The notes under the pieces were generated by a model. It did no database searches. It had not been told where the DNA came from and saw nothing but the letters and a program-made list of their open reading frames with translations. A DNA stretch of 64,000 nucleotides, taken from positions 1 through 64,000 of the forward strand of contig JAANYP010007579.1 in the NCBI GenBank assembly GCA_020465985.1, read 5' to 3'. The number at the start of each line of letters is the position of its first letter. Positions within the stretch are counted from its first letter, which is position 1. This document shows positions 1-14,986 of the stretch, piece after piece. Origin of the DNA: Centrapalus pauciflorus (lineage: Eukaryota; Streptophyta; Magnoliopsida; Asterales; Asteraceae). A program made the translations under genes and the position numbers.

Positions 1-885
1 AAAAAAGTACATCCTAAGATGCAAAGGAATGCCTAATTAAAACAAATGTAGTTCCCAAAATAACGAAACAAGTCAATTGAAAGTCATAACACCCAAAGGC
101 AATGCAAGAGGAAAGTTTTAATAACATAAATTGAAATATATATGCACCTCAGGTAAATCCATGATGACTTCGGCGCCTAAAGAGCTATCGACGAAAAAAC
201 TTTCAACTTCATTAGGCATCTCAAAGTCGTCGTACATATCCTTCCTCCGGCCGGAGTGTACATATACGCTTATTAAGTTGTCGAAAGGTGAAGGATAGTC
301 CAAAAGTAAATCCGGAAATTCAGAAATACACTGCACAAAAACACGAGTTAGCTAGATCGAGATGCATTGTATATAGAGATTGTATACCTACCCTCTTATG
401 AACTTGTTTCTATATTAATAAGATTTTGGGTCACGTAATAATAATCAGGAAATGAACAAGTTCTAGGAACTAGATGTAGGTAAAGAAACTGTTAAAGCCA
501 TGTTTATTCCACAAAAAACAATGGAAAAATGATAAGTGTTTCAAAGAAGTTGGTATTACAGACACTTAATTGTAGTGTGAGTAATAAACTAATCCCATGA
601 TCAAAGAAATTAATAAAATGATGATAAACATCAATAAAGGTTTTTTTCAAGCATCAAATTATATTTTCTTTGCTAATTGAAATCAACATTTAATAATAAC
701 CGGTGGAGATTATGTTCTATGATTAACATCTAAACAAGAACAATATACCATGTATTTATCAAATGCTTCATTAAAATGCATATGTTCAATTCCTAAAGGA
801 GTATAAAACATAAGCCATATGTCTATCTATATATATATCCGTCTATCTCATTCACATACATACATACATACATGCATAATATGCA

Positions 886-929
<44 letters not shown>

Positions 930-1982
930 GGCTGCCCTTTCTTCCATCTCAGAAATAGTTTCAAAGTTCAGATCAGGATGACAGGATGTACAAAATACCT
1001 CAACAATATCTATGTTAAGTGTCAGAAATTTGACACTTTGTAGTCCTTCAAGCATTTTAATCATCTCAAGAGCATTTTCCTCTGTATATGGAACCTCTGG
1101 ATCATAAATACTCAAATAGATGTCCGCATCATTAAGAGAATCATGATAACTAACTTTGGACAACAGCCCAGGATTCTTGTTTCTGAAGAAGATAGATGAA
1201 ATCCCAGGTGGTGGATTCATGTGATCCGTATCACAGTCAGTTATCGAAAGCTTCTTCAATTGCGGTGTCATCAGATTCATTTCAACGTCAGAACATCTAC
1301 CATTAATCAGCGTCAGACTAGAAAGGCGAGGGGATTCGATGTTGAAAACCTCCACAGCATCACAATCGAAACTTTCGATAGTGAGTTGCTGTAAGTTGAC
1401 ACACTTAGAGAACAGATCAACAGGCTCATGTGAGTTATCCGCACACAACGAGATTCTACTCAGATGCATTGTTGTTAATGCTGGAAAATCCCATGGAGTT
1501 GTGGGTGTAAGGCATGGTGTATTATTATGGGTACTGAAGGTGAAATGCTTAAGGGACGCAGAGCTAAAGAGGCATTGAGGAAAAGCATACCGGCTGTGAT
1601 ACCGGGTTTTGGGCCGACTAATAACAGTCAGTTCTTGTACATTATGAGCAGATGCATAATTTGCTATCTTTCTTACAAAAACCTGACTAGCTGCTCCATT
1701 AAACCTTAGTTTTACTGAAGATACTTGTATTTGATGATTGCGACGAGTGAGAACATGGTTCACGAATCTGGCAAACTTGGGTAAAGAATCGAAATTTCGA
1801 CTTGAAAAATCAAGATAAGGCATCGATGTCCACAGAAGCTTCCATCTTGGAGACAGCAAACATGTTTGAACAGCAAATTTGGTATCCATAGAAGAGAGGA
1901 TTTGATGAATAATTTCATCTGGCAAGCTGCTCAACCTATCTTCAATTACCAATGATTCAGAATTATCTTGATTGAGTGCCAT
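1..1982 (-). CDS. F-box/LRR-coiled-coil gene A, 3' part outside window
   Basis: Coding exon 1 is 999-1982 (ATG at 1980-1982) and exon 2 is 148-330; exons 3 and 4 would lie left of the window. The donor after exon 1 reads GAG|GTATTT and the acceptor of exon 2 reads GTGCAG|TGT, as in gene E. Exon 1 encodes 328 residues with an F-box at about residues 14-60 (LSSLPDEIIHQILSSM, then CLLSPRWKLLW) followed by LRR-like segments. As far as it can be seen it matches gene B in sequence, apart from a 12-bp shorter (GT)n tract in intron 1. Such proteins normally bind SKP1 through the F-box and present substrates to an SCF ubiquitin ligase; the substrate is unknown. Whether the complete gene is intact cannot be judged. 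Confidence 0.85.
889..928. repeat. (GT)n microsatellite in F-box intron 1
   Basis: A GT run starts just inside intron 1, on the 3' side of coding exon 1. It varies between units: longest in unit 2 (12670-12718), shorter here, and reduced to a few repeats in unit 3 (28570-28583) and unit 4 (43132-43153). It is non-coding if the donor at 997-998 is used. Confidence 0.85.
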
Positions 1983-2027
1983 TTTCTCAGCTATACCTTG
2001 TCAAAGATATCACCGGTATAAAATAAT

Positions 2028-3160
2028 CTGCACTTGATGATGTAATATGGAAATTAACTATATGTATACCAGAATATTAAAGAAAAGATTGTTTTATACA
2101 TGTTAGTCATAATGCAAACAATATATGTCAATGAAATACGGAACAAAGGTTACGGAACATCAGTAATTAATCATGCATCAGGTAGTGCTGCTTAAAGCTT
2201 GGTCTTATAATCTACCTTAAGTCCATTAAATAACATCCTCGAGTTTCTTGCCACTGCTGTAAATTCAGTTACGTTTTACGGCTTTTTGCAATCCTGATTG
2301 CTATATATTCTAGCAGCTTATAAGCGTATCTTGACCAAGATAGATTTCGATCATAACTTAAGACCATGTTTTCTTCCCTATTCTGCTTATTTATTTAAGA
2401 ACCCAAAGGCATCATATATAGTTCTACTTCCTATGCCAAGTTTTCTTTTTTCTATCCAGCTGGATCCATTTTTTTACTTACCATAACTGATAAGACCAAC
2501 AAAATTGTGTATTTCGTATGAAAGATGAATCAAGTATTTCGATTCACTTACGCATATATATCACAGTATCATATATATTTATATATACAGACTAATTAAC
2601 CTAGCTGGCTAAACAATGTCAGATTGGCTATTTATGCAACTTCGATTCTTTTGATTGCAAATTAAATGATGATTACATTAAACAACAAAGAAAGATACTC
2701 ATATTATAAGAACACTTGGAAACTCAAAATCTGAACAGTTTCACCAGTAAAAGGGTATACCAGCTGATCTTTTATAAGATCAAATCTGTCTCGCTCTTAC
2801 ACATCTATCATTTGTTAATTACACCACAAGTAAGTCGGTGAAATTTACATAAACTAGACAAGTGAAAAAAAAAAAAAAACAAGAAGCCAGGTGAAATTGT
2901 TAGCTTGTTTGTTGCGCTATCAATATCAAATCGATCTACACAGAATAATGATTCATATATAAGCATTTCTTAAAGAAAAAAAAATCATCAAGAACAGCTA
3001 CAGAAAATTTGATCCGCTGATTCTAAATTGTGAAGTTATCAAGTGGGAATTGGATTAATTTATGTTCTGATGATGGAAAATGGAAAAGTAGGGAGGGTGA
3101 CGTACCTTTATTCGGTGAAGAAGAACTTACAAGCAGAATATATGTTTGCCTCAACTCTAA
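2028..3160 (-). other. 5'UTR exon and intron of F-box gene A
   Basis: On the minus strand a short leader (about 3106-3160) ends in AATAAAG|GTACGTC, a good donor at 3104-3105. Coding exon 1 is preceded by CAAGTGCAG, an acceptor at 2028-2030. This implies a 1.08-kb intron in the 5'UTR. Gene E has the same acceptor context (58058-58059) and a candidate donor AAAAG|GTACGT at 57271. The same arrangement recurs at 13820-14952 in unit 2 and, with a shorter intron, in unit 3. The splice sites are inferred from sequence alone. Confidence 0.55.
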
Positions 3161-3184
3161 CAATGAATTGCTGGAGGCCAATGT

Positions 3185-3194
3185 CTTTATATAG
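3185..3194 (-). promoter_or_regulatory. TATA box of F-box gene A
   Basis: CTATATAAAG on the minus strand lies about 80 bp upstream of the proposed leader-exon donor at 3105, which would put the start site near 3155-3165. It is the only good TATA motif close to that leader and is conserved in units 2 and 3. Unit 4 does not reach it. Confidence 0.6.
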
Positions 3195-3299
3195 GCATTA
3201 AAGCGTGAAAGGTGTGAACCAAAGATAATATATATATGGATATTTTGTAAATTCGTAATTAAATTCATTAAATATTAAATATTAAAAAAGAAAAAAAAA

Positions 3300-4560
3300 A
3301 CAACTTAGTGGCGGGAAATTAATTACCTCCACAATGATTATTATTTTCTAAATTAACTTAATTATTTTATATAAAAAAACAGATAATTCAATGTATACAT
3401 TGTTGTATTTAGATTAAACACGTTTAATGTTTAATTTAGAAATTTGAGTATGATTACACATCGACGGTGACAGGGATACGAAAATCAAACGAGCTAAAAA
3501 GATAAAATGATATTGTTAAAAAATCCAATAAAACTAAGCTAGAACGTCGTCATGGTAGAAAATCTAACAAAGTCGATCAAAAGCATAAAATAATCTTAAC
3601 GTTTATAACACAATAAGTACATAATAAGATCATTGTAAAAGGAAAAAAAACACGTATGGTTGTTATGATTTATAAAAACAAGTCTTGAGAATTTAAACTA
3701 ATTATATTGCCATTACACAAGCATATGAGATGGTAGCTATATAACATGCTGATTAAATGCAAGGACATGATATCACGAGGTCGAAACAACGATTTATGTG
3801 ATATATGCTTGGAATTGGAAATAATGATAAATAATTAGACATTCTGAAAATCAATAACTAATAATGAATAGAAACAACAATTTGTAACTGTATAAAACAA
3901 ATTTTTGTTTTAAAAGATGCATACAATATTATCAATTTAGGGTTTCATTGGTTTGTTTGTATCTACAGATACATCATATATAGATGCATGCGTAAAAGAG
4001 CCGATCGAGCTCAAGCTTCTTTCGTTCATTTCGAATTTTATGTGTAAAGCTTGCTACTGGGTATATAGGCCCATAATTATGTATTAATTATATTAATTTA
4101 TCATTAAGATAATATATAATTTTGTAAAATTATATATAAGATCATTTGAGCACGTTTAGTCTAGTGAGCCTAATATTTTAAATCTTGAGTTTGATTTCAT
4201 TATTAATTAATTTAGCGGTTAAAAGCTAATTAACCTTTGGCTTGGCTCCTACACATTTAACTTTTGTTAATTTCCATTTTTTTTAAACTAGTTATGCTCG
4301 AGTCGTTTCTACACACATACTCTCCTATTCATATATTAGTTCATTAATCTACTAAACGTCCCAAATAAAACAACTGAGTACATATGTATATATATGAAAT
4401 GGAATAGAATTTTGATATACCAATCAAGATGCAAATTAAGTTTAAATCAAACAGATTATTTTAAATCATGGTGCTAACAATGAAATGTCTTTGTATCGTC
4501 AATACGTTTTTTTAATAGAAAGCATCAAAGCAAAATCTTGTGTTAGCCTCACTCATCCAA
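3300..4560. other. AT-rich intergenic region
   Basis: This stretch lies upstream of the F-box promoter. It is AT-rich and has no usable ORF, RNA gene or terminal repeat that I can recognise. The same sequence occurs at about 15090-16350 and 30600-31850. Confidence 0.6.
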
Positions 4561-4667
4561 TAGACGATTGTAGCATTTGTCTGAGGAAAAATTCATACAA
4601 CTATTAGATAAATCCATTTTCGGGAGTTGGGGCTGCCAGCCAACACGTGCTCTACGTACGTACAGTA

Positions 4668-4954
<287 letters not shown>

Positions 4955-5229
4955 GAGGTGGGTTCAATGGAGAACCTCCATGCATCGAAGAACCTTGAAG
5001 AACCTCCATGCACCACCACAAATGCATCACAATTCTCCCGTAATGCATCATTATTTCCGTGTGATGCATCAAATTCTCGCGTGATGCATCGATTTCTACA
5101 TTATTTCCACGTGATGCATCAAATTCCCACATGATGCATCAATTTCTACGTGATGCATTTCAGTTTTTCTAGCGATGCATTGTGGTTCTCCAAGGTTCTT
5201 CGATGCATAAGGTTCTCCATTGAACCCAC

Positions 5230-5232
<3 letters not shown>
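4955..5232. mobile_element. Microsatellite-inserted TIR element a
   Basis: A 278-bp element sits between two TA runs. Its ends are inverted repeats of about 39 bp: the left begins GAGGTGGGTTCAATGGAG, and the reverse complement of the right begins GGGGTGGGTTCAATGGAG; both continue to GCATCGAAGAACC with few mismatches. The interior carries about ten ATGCAT palindromes, mostly as GTGATGCATC. It has no coding capacity. Insertion into TA makes the target duplication invisible. It may be a Micron-like microsatellite-targeting element or a Tc1/mariner-type MITE with TA target. Confidence 0.8.

Positions 5233-5304
<72 letters not shown>
5233..5304. repeat. (TA)n microsatellite between elements a and b
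   Basis: Pure TA run joining the right end of element a to the left end of element b. It suggests two separate insertions into one original tract. Confidence 0.95.
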
Positions 5305-8100
<2,796 letters not shown>

Positions 8101-8147
8101 TTAAATATTTTCCAATTGATCGAGTACTGTATTGTGCAAAACTACAG

Positions 8148-9138
8148 GGTTGCGATGCATCAGTTCTGTTGGATGGGCCGAACACGGAAAAATCATCGCC
8201 GAAGAATCGAGGACTAGCAGCGTATGTTGTGATTGACATGGTTAAGAAAGTTATCGAAGATAGGTGCCCTGGAGCAGTCTCATGTGCAGACATTCTCAAC
8301 ATTGCAGTTAGAGATGCAGTTTACTTCGTAAAATCTCATAAACTTACATGTTTATGTTGTGATGTAGTAGAAACATTTTAAATGTACGTAACACTAATTT
8401 TTACCTGTTTTCGATGTGAAATTTACAGTCGGGTGGACCATCATACACAGTTTTATTGGGAAGAAGAGATGGAATGAGATCAGACGCTTCTTGGGTGGAC
8501 TTACCCTCACCATCCATATCTCGTGGGAATCGGCTCTCGCCTACTTCACATCTAAAGGTTTAAATGTGCAAGACATGGGTACTCTCTTAGGTATGCTTGA
8601 CAGATGAAGGGACACTTTTAACTTGTGAAAATTGAAATATATATATACATTTTGGTGACCATTTGACAGTAGTTTCGCAATCTTATGTCTTTTTATCTGT
8701 GTTCGGGTGATTTTAGGAGGACATACCATGGGCAGGACTCACTGCAGCAACATCCTAGACCGTCTGTACAACTTCAATAACACCAGGAAACCGGACCCAT
8801 CCATGGAACCAGCAACCTTAACTTACTTGCAGAAGCAATGTCCCGAGAAGGTGAGGTTGGGACAGCCAAACCCACTCATAAATCTGAACCCGGATAACCC
8901 GACACACAAGTTCACCAACTCCTACTACAAAAGAGTTCTGGCACATAAATCCGTTCTAGGAGTCGACCAACAGCTGCTCTGTGGTGGTGACACCTATGAT
9001 CTCACTGATGAATATGCTAAAGGCCTTGAAGACTTCATAGGCGAATTCGCTTACTCGATAACCAGGATGGGAGGGCTCAAGGTTCTCACAGGAACAAAAG
9101 GAGAGATACGAAGAAATTGCCACGTCATTAACAAGTAG
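8148..9138 (+). pseudogene. Class III peroxidase 1, lacking first exon, frameshifted
   Basis: Three exons of a secretory plant peroxidase can be read: 8148-8327 (GCDASVLLDG to SCADIL), 8429-8590 and 8717-9138 (GGHTMGRTHC with the proximal haem histidine, ending VINK and a stop). Splice sites are canonical. The first exon, which should encode the signal peptide and the distal Arg and His, is missing upstream. Exon 3 has a 2-bp AT insertion (CCATCCATATCTCG against CCATCCATCTCG in unit 3) that shifts the frame after LPSPS. The enzyme family uses hydrogen peroxide to oxidise phenolics in the cell wall, but this copy cannot make one. Confidence 0.88.
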
Positions 9139-9690
9139 CGATTTACTTCACAAAGTCAACAACGACAGACACGTACTATATATATTTACACCAACACATA
9201 TACTTGTATATGAGATAAAAGTGAGATCAATATGATCATTTTGTATCATTCATAAGTAAACCAATGTTGTCGTATGAAGTTTGCATTAAATCGTTTGATT
9301 AATATAAATATTACTATATATTTTCAAACATATAAAGAACATCAAGGTACGTCTGGAAGTAATGATTCCATTTTAGAGTTCAATGGAAATTTCAGCAGAG
9401 AAAATGGAAGAGCAAAGACAGATATCTCCAAAATAAGATGTACTCAGGTTCAATCAAAGATCCAAAGGGGATATATACCCTATGCCCATCAACTCTACAA
9501 ATGGCCATGGGCCATTGCAAAACTAAGTTTGATTATCGATCATACCAATCCAAATGAAGACAACCATCTTTAAAACTTTATGAAATTTTCAATAGCATAT
9601 GTAAATAGTTCATGATCCCACAAGTTGATATATAAAAAAGAAAAAGAAAGGAAAATGTAACAACAATAAGTTCAAGAACAGATCCAACAA
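9139..9690. other. 3' intergenic region between peroxidase and F-box gene
   Basis: The peroxidase and F-box gene converge here. A 99-codon frame (9274-9573) stays open in all three units, but it resembles nothing I know and the units are too similar for that to mean conservation. It may be F-box 3'UTR. Confidence 0.5.
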
Positions 9691-9759
9691 ATTAATTAGT
9701 CCATATCCGACCGACGCTAATAATCCTGGAAAGTTGCATGAATCTAATGAGGACAAGCT

Positions 9760-12665
9760 TCACGTACGATTGCACGATCTCTTGCGGCGGCCCTGTAAAA
9801 TTCATAATACTTGTTAAAGGTTTATTCTTACAAGCGGGAGCTACCAGGCTTTGTATCCAAATAATATGCTTTAAAAAGGGTATGCTTACAAAAAGAATTA
9901 ATGCACAGAATGGATAAAATGAAGAAAAGGAATTCATGAAAACCATTTATGTTAACCCGATCAGTCTCAGATGTCGAATTTGATTGATTTGGTATATTAC
10001 TTAATATTTAACAGGTCCAATGTGGGTAAAACTGAATTTTAGCTAAAATGGATACATTTGAATTGAAATGGGTTCAAAAGTTGACTAAAGTGCATAAACC
10101 TCCTAAAGCAGTTTATTCTACAGAATCAGTCGATGATTTTGCAGACTTCTTTGTCATTGTCGATGCAATTTGTTATGTGGAGATACAAAAGACAGGGTGG
10201 AGGAGTCTGACATTAAGCAAGTTAAAAAGCAACAACTTTAAAATTTTGGAGTACAAACTATGAATATGAAGATCGAGTCAGATACGGAATCAGAAACTTA
10301 CAACTGCTTGTGATGCCAGAGGTAGTGTGCCGTCGTTGGTAACATCTCGGAATGTGGAGATAATCTCAGACACATCCTTTTCAAATGCCTCAATAAATTT
10401 TTCGTATTTATTCCCATTAACAAAACCAGCACAATCATGATTCAAAAGTTCTAGATACTCGTGAATGTAGCGTTGTTGAATCTCCTTGCTGACTTCCTTC
10501 GGCAAGTCCTTTAACAATTCGTTGATCAAATGATCCTTATGTACGATAGACATACAATGTGAATCTTCTTCCTCCATCAGATCCTGCAACTCTCTCACAC
10601 AGGCCGTGATCCGTGACAAAAGTCCAGGCAGTACCTCGGTCTTGATATGTGCCTTTGCTTGATCAGTCAGCATCATTCTTTGACGAGTGGACAACTGCAG
10701 CTGTATTTTAAGCTTCTTGAGGGTGGCTATGGCCTTTTCTTTTGACTGTCTTTTCTCAGCAAAAAAAAGCTTTCCCTGCTCTACTGCTGGTTGTATTTCA
10801 GTTACAAGAGCATCCGCCTCCATGGCCATCCTGGCCTGCTTCCTCCTTTCCCTGGCCTGTTTTTGCCGCATTGCTCTCGTAAGTGGTCTCTACAATATTT
10901 AAAAGAATGTCACTCACACTCTATCCAAGATTTATCGTCATCATTCCTCACAAGACCACCTCAAATTAAATACCCTTCAAGAGGCACTACTATAAAATGT
11001 ATAACATATAGAAGCAAAAAAAGGCACCAGTAATGGTAGTGGCAAGGGTGACTAGACCAATTTGGCACTTTGGCTTATACTTCCCGTGTGAATATATATT
11101 GAAAGGATGTATTTGTTTGGTGGGTTTTTAAGGTATGAAATTAGTTTAGGTTTCATAGATGTTTGTTTAAGAAATGATTACAAAAAATCAAACTCATTAC
11201 TCATCGACATGAGTTTTCTCACTCCTCTTATTCTTTCTCCTATTTCTTTCAAACCTATACCCATACCCATTTCTAAACCCAATAACGAACCAAACGCACC
11301 AAAAAAACATGAGATTCCGTATCAAGTATGTTAATTAAGGGTGTCAACGGTTTTGCAGTTAATTAATAACAGGCTGTTGTGCCCTCCCCCCCACACACAC
11401 AAATATAGTGTGAGGTTCACGTAAAACCATAACTATTTAAAAACTCCCGACAAAACAAATTTTTTGCATCTTTAGTTATAAATTTTGTATTTTTCATTTT
11501 TGCACCATGGTAATAAATTTTCAATCAAATGATGCGATAAATAATTTTGCATCATGGTAATAATTTTTGAGTACATGAAGCAATATTTTAACTAAGATTC
11601 AAACATTTTGTTTTGTGACATGGGTTTATACAGTTTTATGAAAATTTTAGTTTTTACATGATCAGTTGATCACCAATATATATGTTTGTGTGCGTGTCTC
11701 CACTCATAAGCTCCTTTTGAACTTACCAGCTACCAACTCCAAGTTCCTCACCAATTTTTCTCTCAGCTTATTTTCCATAAAAAAAAGTACATCCTAAGAT
11801 GCAAAGGAATGCCTAATTAAAACAAATGTAGTTCCCAAAATAACGAAACAAGTCAATTGAAAGTCATAACACCCAAAGGCAATGCAAGAGGAAAGTTTTA
11901 ATAACATAAATTGAAATATATATGCACCTCAGGTAAATCCATGATGACTTCGGCGCCTAAAGAGCTATCGACGAAAAAACTTTCAACTTCATTAGGCATC
12001 TCAAAGTCGTCGTACATATCCTTCCTCCGGCCGGAGTGTACATATACGCTTATTAAGTTGTCGAAAGGTGAAGGATAGTCCAAAAGTAAATCCGGAAATT
12101 CAGAAATACACTGCACAAAAACACGAGTTAGCTAGATCGAGATGCATTGTATATAGAGATTGTATACCTACCCTCTTATGAACTTGTTTCTATATTAATA
12201 AGATTTTGGGTCACGTAATAATAATCAGGAAATGAACAAGTTCTAGGAACTAGATGTAGGTAAAGAAACTGTTAAAGCCATGTTTATTCCACAAAAAACA
12301 ATGGAAAAATGATAAGTGTTTCAAAGAAGTTGGTATTACAGACACTTAATTGTAGTGTGAGTAATAAACTAATCCCATGATCAAAGAAATTAATAAAATG
12401 ATGATAAACATCAATAAAGGTTTTTTTCAAGCATCAAATTATATTTTCTTTGCTAATTGAAATCAACATTTAATAATAACCGGTGGAGATTATGTTCTAT
12501 GATTAACATCTAAACAAGAACAATATACCATGTATTTATCAAATGCTTCATTAAAATGCATATGTTCAATTCCTAAAGGAGTATAAAACATAAGCCATAT
12601 GTCTATCTATATATATATCCGTCTATCTCATTCACATACATACATACATACATGCATAATATGCA

Positions 12666-12721
<56 letters not shown>

Positions 12722-13774
12722 GGCTGCCCTTTCTTCCATCTCAGAAATAGTTTCAAAGTTCAGATCAGGATGACAGGATGTACAAAATACCTCAACAATA
12801 TCTATGTTAAGTGTCAGAAATTTGACACTTTGTAGTCCTTCAAGCATTTTAATCATCTCAAGAGCATTTTCCTCTGTATATGGAACCTCTGGATCATAAA
12901 TACTCAAATAGATGTCCGCATCATTAAGAGAATCATGATAACTAACTTTGGACAACAGCCCAGGATTCTTGTTTCTGAAGAAGATAGATGAAATCCCAGG
13001 TGGTGGATTCATGTGATCCGTATCACAGTCAGTTATCGAAAGCTTCTTCAATTGCGGTGTCATCAGATTCATTTCAACGTCAGAACATCTACCATTAATC
13101 AGCGTCAGACTAGAAAGGCGAGGGGATTCGATGTTGAAAACCTCCACAGCATCACAATCGAAACTTTCGATAGTGAGTTGCTGTAAGTTGACACACTTAG
13201 AGAACAGATCAACAGGCTCATGTGAGTTATCCGCACACAACGAGATTCTACTCAGATGCATTGTTGTTAATGCTGGAAAATCCCATGGAGTTGTGGGTGT
13301 AAGGCATGGTGTATTATTATGGGTACTGAAGGTGAAATGCTTAAGGGACGCAGAGCTAAAGAGGCATTGAGGAAAAGCATACCGGCTGTGATACCGGGTT
13401 TTGGGCCGACTAATAACAGTCAGTTCTTGTACATTATGAGCAGATGCATAATTTGCTATCTTTCTTACAAAAACCTGACTAGCTGCTCCATTAAACCTTA
13501 GTTTTACTGAAGATACTTGTATTTGATGATTGCGACGAGTGAGAACATGGTTCACGAATCTGGCAAACTTGGGTAAAGAATCGAAATTTCGACTTGAAAA
13601 ATCAAGATAAGGCATCGATGTCCACAGAAGCTTCCATCTTGGAGACAGCAAACATGTTTGAACAGCAAATTTGGTATCCATAGAAGAGAGGATTTGATGA
13701 ATAATTTCATCTGGCAAGCTGCTCAACCTATCTTCAATTACCAATGATTCAGAATTATCTTGATTGAGTGCCAT
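9760..13774 (-). CDS. F-box/LRR-coiled-coil protein, gene B, apparently intact
   Basis: Four coding exons: 12791-13774, 11928-12110, 10302-10889 and a short last exon 9760-9792. All junctions are phase 0 and canonical (GAG|GTATTT, GAG|GTGCAT, GTT|GTAAGT; acceptors GTGCAG, TTGTAG, TTACAG). The predicted protein is about 595 residues. The F-box is at about residues 14-60 (LSSLPDEIIHQILSSM, CLLSPRWKLLW), LRR-like repeats span about 95-325, and exon 3 gives a basic, heptad-like coiled-coil part (RQKQARERRKQARMAMEA onwards, about 390-585). A full FBD domain is not evident. Family knowledge suggests an SCF substrate receptor binding SKP1. The last exon is the least certain; gene E also ends with a very short one. 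It lacks visible stops or frameshifts and is the best complete gene of the array. Confidence 0.82.
11101..11303. repeat. MITE-like element in F-box intron 2 (gene B)
   Basis: About 200 bp bounded by GGTGGGTTTTTAAGG on the left and the near-inverse AACGAACCAAACGCACC on the right. In units 2 and 3 the left end is more complete (AAGGGTGTATTTGTTTGGTG), and in unit 1 about 10 bp are lost there. This pattern is common in hAT- or PIF-type MITEs. Copies are at about 26980-27179 and 41556-41755. The 75-codon frame inside is not a gene. Confidence 0.45.
12670..12718. repeat. (GT)n microsatellite in intron 1 of gene B
   Basis: The longest form of the GT repeat in the array, 12 bp longer than in gene A. 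This difference accounts for the change of offset between units 1 and 2 from 11780 to 11792. Confidence 0.85.
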
Positions 13775-13819
13775 TTTCTCAGCTATACCTTGTCAAAGAT
13801 ATCACCGGTATAAAATAAT

Positions 13820-14952
13820 CTGCACTTGATGATGTAATATGGAAATTAACTATATGTATACCAGAATATTAAAGAAAAGATTGTTTTATACATGTTAGTC
13901 ATAATGCAAACAATATATGTCAATGAAATACGGAACAAAGGTTACGGAACATCAGTAATTAATCATGCATCAGGTAGTGCTGCTTAAAGCTTGGTCTTAT
14001 AATCTACCTTAAGTCCATTAAATAACATCCTCGAGTTTCTTGCCACTGCTGTAAATTCAGTTACGTTTTACGGCTTTTTGCAATCCTGATTGCTATATAT
14101 TCTAGCAGCTTATAAGCGTATCTTGACCAAGATAGATTTCGATCATAACTTAAGACCATGTTTTCTTCCCTATTCTGCTTATTTATTTAAGAACCCAAAG
14201 GCATCATATATAGTTCTACTTCCTATGCCAAGTTTTCTTTTTTCTATCCAGCTGGATCCATTTTTTTACTTACCATAACTGATAAGACCAACAAAATTGT
14301 GTATTTCGTATGAAAGATGAATCAAGTATTTCGATTCACTTACGCATATATATCACAGTATCATATATATTTATATATACAGACTAATTAACCTAGCTGG
14401 CTAAACAATGTCAGATTGGCTATTTATGCAACTTCGATTCTTTTGATTGCAAATTAAATGATGATTACATTAAACAACAAAGAAAGATACTCATATTATA
14501 AGAACACTTGGAAACTCAAAATCTGAACAGTTTCACCAGTAAAAGGGTATACCAGCTGATCTTTTATAAGATCAAATCTGTCTCGCTCTTACACATCTAT
14601 CATTTGTTAATTACACCACAAGTAAGTCGGTGAAATTTACATAAACTAGACAAGTGAAAAAAAAAAAAAAACAAGAAGCCAGGTGAAATTGTTAGCTTGT
14701 TTGTTGCGCTATCAATATCAAATCGATCTACACAGAATAATGATTCATATATAAGCATTTCTTAAAGAAAAAAAAATCATCAAGAACAGCTACAGAAAAT
14801 TTGATCCGCTGATTCTAAATTGTGAAGTTATCAAGTGGGAATTGGATTAATTTATGTTCTGATGATGGAAAATGGAAAAGTAGGGAGGGTGACGTACCTT
14901 TATTCGGTGAAGAAGAACTTACAAGCAGAATATATGTTTGCCTCAACTCTAA
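13820..14952 (-). other. 5'UTR exon and intron of F-box gene B
   Basis: Same arrangement as gene A: leader exon ending at 14898 with donor AAAG|GTACGTC, acceptor AAGTGCAG at 13820-13822. Inferred from sequence only. Confidence 0.55.
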
Positions 14953-14976
14953 CAATGAATTGCTGGAGGCCAATGT

Positions 14977-14986
14977 CTTTATATAG
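14977..14986 (-). promoter_or_regulatory. TATA box of F-box gene B
   Basis: CTATATAAAG on the minus strand, about 80 bp upstream of the leader-exon donor; identical to gene A. Confidence 0.6.

Noticed and set aside
2298..2486. 62-codon frame repeated in all four units
   Set aside because: It is inside the proposed 5'UTR intron of the F-box gene, on the opposite strand, and has no family resemblance.
9274..9573. 99-codon frame open in three units
   Set aside because: No recognisable domain. The units are too young for an open frame to show selection, and the place fits F-box 3' sequence.
10048..10263. 71-codon frame between exons 3 and 4 of gene B
   Set aside because: It lies in the proposed intron on the other strand, and the copy in unit 3 is broken by small indels.
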